Shown here: one piece after another, positions 61,671 through 64,000 of the stretch
How the letters are laid out: each line of letters begins with the position of its first letter
How positions within the stretch are numbered: the stretch's first letter is position 1
DNA from: Halobacillus dabanensis
GTDB lineage: Bacteria > Bacillota > Bacilli > Bacillales > Halobacillaceae
NCBI RefSeq assembly: GCF_900114165.1
Contig: NZ_FOSB01000001.1
Coordinates: forward strand, 496,001 to 560,000
DNA length: 64,000 nucleotides
Direction of reading: 5' to 3'
Notes under the pieces: generated by a model
The model's database searches: none
What the model saw: only the letters and a program-made list of their open reading frames with translations
Told to the model about the DNA's origin: nothing
Position numbers and translations under genes: made by a program

Positions 61671-62102
61671 TTGCAAGGGTATAATGTTTTGATGATATAC
61701 AACAAAGATATGGATCAATTGTTAATGTGCAAACGTCTAAAGAATCCATATAAAGGATTAAGTAATTTAGTTGGAGGAAAAATCGAAACCGAAGAAACAG
61801 GAATAGAATCTGCTTATAGAGAACTTACTGAAGAAACAGCTATTTCAAAAGAGGACATTATCTTTCATCACTTAATGGATTTAAAATATTTTAGCAAAAT
61901 TGTTATGTGGAAGGATATGTTGGCAGATTAAAACGAGATGTAGATGTTCAGGTGATGAGAATGTTTATACTGGTCTGATTTGAATGAAGACTTTTTTGAT
62001 ATGTCTTCATATGCTGGAGAAGGTAATATTGGTCATATGGTTGAACAAGTAAATATGGTAAAAGATAATTTATTTTATGATGAAAAATACATTGGAGAGT
62101 AG
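61671..62102 (+). pseudogene. NUDIX hydrolase with frameshifts
   Basis: TTG 61671 follows AAGGAGGGAG. The first 86 residues hold the Nudix box GKIETEETGIESAYRELTEE (G-x5-E-x7-REL-x-EE-x-x-[G/A]), with Ala in place of the last Gly. They stop at TAA 61929-61931. The usual C-terminal half (YVGRLKRDVDV, then SDLNEDFFDMSSYAGEGNIGHMVEQV) continues in two other frames to 62102. At least two frameshifts are needed, so it is a pseudogene. Confidence 0.8.
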
Positions 62103-62176
62103 CCAGATCATTACTATTTTCCTTATTGAACTAACGGAGGCCTAGCGAAATAGAAAAATTAAAGTGAGGAATTTAT

Positions 62177-62488
62177 ATGAAGCAATTAACATTCCATGAG
62201 CTACAGAGTTACCTATCACTAAAATACAAAGAAGGAGGAACTTCCTCTGCCTTGTTTATGAAACTTGTAGAAGAAATTGGCGAGGTAGCTGAGGTACTTA
62301 ACCAGTTAGAAGGTCGAAAGGAAAATTCAGGGAACACTTCTTTAGAGAAAGAGTTAGTTGATGTTATTCACTACGCAGTGGCCATTGCGAGCATAAACAA
62401 TATTGATTTAACAGATGCCATTATTAACAAGGATAAACAAGCTGCAATTAAATATAATCAATCTCCAAATTTAGAAGAGTTTTTATGA
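62177..62488 (+). CDS. MazG-like nucleotide pyrophosphohydrolase
   Basis: The 103-residue protein has the MazG/dUTPase-like helical metal site KLVEEIGEVAEVLNQ (E-E-x-x-E) and LEKELVDVIHYAVAIA (E-x-x-x-D), the four acidic ligands of the superfamily. Such single-domain forms cleave non-canonical NTPs to NMP plus PPi. GAGGAATTT is a modest ribosome binding site. It stands alone. Confidence 0.85.
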   Translation: MKQLTFHELQSYLSLKYKEGGTSSALFMKLVEEIGEVAEVLNQLEGRKENSGNTSLEKELVDVIHYAVAIASINNIDLTDAIINKDKQAAIKYNQSPNLEEFL

Positions 62489-62593
62489 GTAAAAAATGAA
62501 GAATATTAGTATGAAAGTACAGAAAACGGGTGGCAAAAGTAAAAAGACCCCCAAGATTTTTTCGCACTCAATTCTTAAACAATCATGAGCAAT

Positions 62594-62628
62594 AGCTGAA
62601 GATTATATAGAAGATCTTCGGCTTTTTT
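62594..62628 (+). terminator. Terminator after the MazG-like gene
   Basis: AGCTGAAGAT pairs with ATCTTCGGCT and is followed by six T. Confidence 0.85.
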
Positions 62629-62692
62629 CCTATGCGCTAAATTTACATAATATTGGAAATCGTTTAAAATTGTAAGGGAGGGAGAAGATAGT

Positions 62693-63736
62693 ATGAATAA
62701 AAATAGTTTGGCGGAAAGATTTAATGATTTCGTGGTCTTAGAATGTGAAGGGTCCAGCGAATTCTATAGACGTTTGGCCTCAGAGATAGCTGAAGATGAT
62801 GACTTATTAGAATTATGTCTGAATGCAAGAGAAGGACAACCTGTTCCAAATTTACTCTTGGGTGCGGTACATTATTTACTTCTTAAAGGGACTGATCATC
62901 AACTCCAGGAATATTACCCGAGCATAGTAAAAGAACCCCAAAAAGACAGCCATTTGTTCGAGACATTTAAAGACTTTTGTTTCAGAAACACAAGCAAAAT
63001 AAAGAACATTTTAAAGAATAAACGTGTACAAACCAATGAAGTCCGCCGTTGTGCTTATTTATACCCCATATTCGGATTCATCTATCAACAAACCAACAAA
63101 CCATTATCCCTTATTGAAATAGGAACAAGTGCGGGGCTTCAGCTTTTGTGGGATCAGTATTCTTATTCCTATGGAAATGAACAGGTCTATGGTAATAAAG
63201 ATTCTTATGTCCATTTAATATCCAACGTTCGTGAAGGAGAAGTTCCAACTCATTTGCTATCATCCATCCCTCCAGTAAATGATCGAAGAGGAATGGATTT
63301 ACATGTTAGTGACCTTACAAACATAGAAGATTACTTATGGTTGAAAGCTCTAATATGGCCGGAGCATGAGGACCGACTTTCGAACTTTGAAGCTGCTGTA
63401 AAACAACTAAGATTACACCCTCCTCACCTTATTGAAGGGGATGGTGTTGGACTATTGACTGAAGTAATCGAAGAAATACCAACTGATACAACACTTTGCA
63501 TTTTTCATACACATGTAGCTAATCAGATGCCGAACACAGTTAAGGAGAGTTTGATACATAAAGTGAAGGAAATAGGGAATCAGAGGGATGTTTTTCATAT
63601 TTACAATAATATGGAGGATAGGAACTTGCATGTAGATTCAGTCGTAAACGGAGAATTTAAAAAAAGAACAGTTGGTGGAACGGATGGACATGGTCGATGG
63701 TTTGATTGGAAACTATCAAATGAAGATTTAGCATAA
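62693..63736 (+). CDS. DUF2332 domain-containing protein
   Basis: The 347-residue protein starts after GGGAGGGAGAAG. ARF/AERFNDFVVLECEGSSEFYRRLASEIAEDDDLL and the central SLIEIGTSAGLQLLWDQYSYSYG (a Rossmann-like motif I) plus DRRGMDLHVSDLTNIEDYLWLKALIWPEHEDRL are characteristic of DUF2332. The fold is related to methyltransferases, but the activity is unknown. It is monocistronic at the window's end. Confidence 0.9.
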   Translation: MNKNSLAERFNDFVVLECEGSSEFYRRLASEIAEDDDLLELCLNAREGQPVPNLLLGAVHYLLLKGTDHQLQEYYPSIVKEPQKDSHLFETFKDFCFRNTSKIKNILKNKRVQTNEVRRCAYLYPIFGFIYQQTNKPLSLIEIGTSAGLQLLWDQYSYSYGNEQVYGNKDSYVHLISNVREGEVPTHLLSSIPPVNDRRGMDLHVSDLTNIEDYLWLKALIWPEHEDRLSNFEAAVKQLRLHPPHLIEGDGVGLLTEVIEEIPTDTTLCIFHTHVANQMPNTVKESLIHKVKEIGNQRDVFHIYNNMEDRNLHVDSVVNGEFKKRTVGGTDGHGRWFDWKLSNEDLA

Positions 63737-63930
63737 CTTTTCAATAATGGGGCGATAGCTTGGAGAGTACTCGGCCTTATTACATAAGCATAAGGGATGA
63801 TGAATTTCGTTTTTTATTATTGGTGCAGGTTATTATTTGGTCTATGCTTGATTAAAAAGGTAGATGGGGTAGACTAACAGTTTAATTGATTAACGTAGTA
63901 CAAAAGCACTCTCTTTAAACAGTTAAATCG

Positions 63931-63963
63931 GTTTATACAGTTTGTGTTACTAATGGTATAAAC
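63931..63963 (+). promoter_or_regulatory. Inverted repeat upstream of the next gene
   Basis: GTTTATAC-N17-GTATAAAC is a perfect 8+8 dyad, with a further TTATAAAC at 63978-63985. It lies 35 nt before the gene start at the window edge and is probably an operator. Confidence 0.5.
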
Positions 63964-63997
63964 TAGTAATTATATCTTATAAACTAGGGGGTAAATA

Positions 63998-64000
63998 ATG
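63998..64000 (+). CDS. Start of a gene cut by the window edge
   Basis: Only the ATG is in the window. AGGGGG (63986-63991) is correctly spaced for it. The product is unknown. Confidence 0.5.

Noticed and set aside
1-64000. tRNA, rRNA, CRISPR arrays, complete insertion sequences or prophage genes
   Set aside because: None seen. The T-box has a tRNA-binding motif but is not a tRNA, and the only mobile trace is the group II intron fragment.

Overview
The window is low-GC Firmicute chromosome, most likely from a spore-forming Bacillaceae of the halophilic Halobacillus/Virgibacillus type. Several independent signs agree: AGGAGG-type ribosome binding sites with frequent TTG and GTG starts, sigma-A promoters, a T-box, a yybP-ykoY (Mn2+) riboswitch, and Bacillus families such as YesK, SunI/YnzG, YhgE, YhfW, YdhK, YjzC, CotF-like coat protein, Spo0M-like, DUF2812, DUF1292 and DUF3231. 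No rRNA, tRNA, CRISPR array, prophage or intact transposase was seen. The genus is an inference.

Region 1-12 kb: the tail of a GNAT gene, small membrane proteins and a SunI-like protein; a PadR regulator with the chromate transporter ChrA; a large YhgE-type protein with a palindromic operator; a lipoprotein; an alkaline phosphatase behind a PhoP-box-like array; an SGNH esterase; and a tandem FluC pair. Region 12-20 kb: a SEDS (FtsW/RodA/SpoVE) protein, two paralogous Spo0M-like half-length genes, a TerC/YkoY-like protein under a well-formed Mn2+ riboswitch, a YaaH-type acetate transporter, and GNAT and small membrane genes. One Spo0M-like copy keeps the same promoter but only a degenerate remnant of the riboswitch.

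Region 20-33 kb: a GMC flavoprotein with a small partner subunit, a PadR-DUF2812 pair, a methyltransferase, a Rieske-FAD oxidoreductase (YhfW), DedA plus UppP (both undecaprenyl-lipid recycling families), and a copper locus (CopB-type ATPase and YdhK) with similar promoter/operator elements. Region 33-64 kb is more accessory and partly decayed. It holds a T-box (specifier probably CAA, Gln) in front of an MFS transporter, a HAD phosphatase, an amine oxidase, small spore and envelope proteins, a group IIC intron 5' fragment behind a terminator, a TauE/SafE permease, lipoproteins, an MBL hydrolase, a CPA1 antiporter, a frameshifted DUF2254 gene plus a broken partial copy 13 kb away, DeoD, a MerR-MATE pair with a 19-bp-spacer promoter, a nonsense-interrupted MDR oxidoreductase, methyltransferases, a second MFS exporter, a frameshifted NUDIX gene, a MazG-like protein and DUF2332.

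The features most worth a second look are the T-box-controlled exporter, the duplicated riboswitch/Spo0M unit with one decayed aptamer, the intron fragment, the DUF2254 homopolymer frameshift with its remnant, and an interspersed repeat with the core GCTAACGGGCA. All family calls come from reading motifs by eye; no database search was run.
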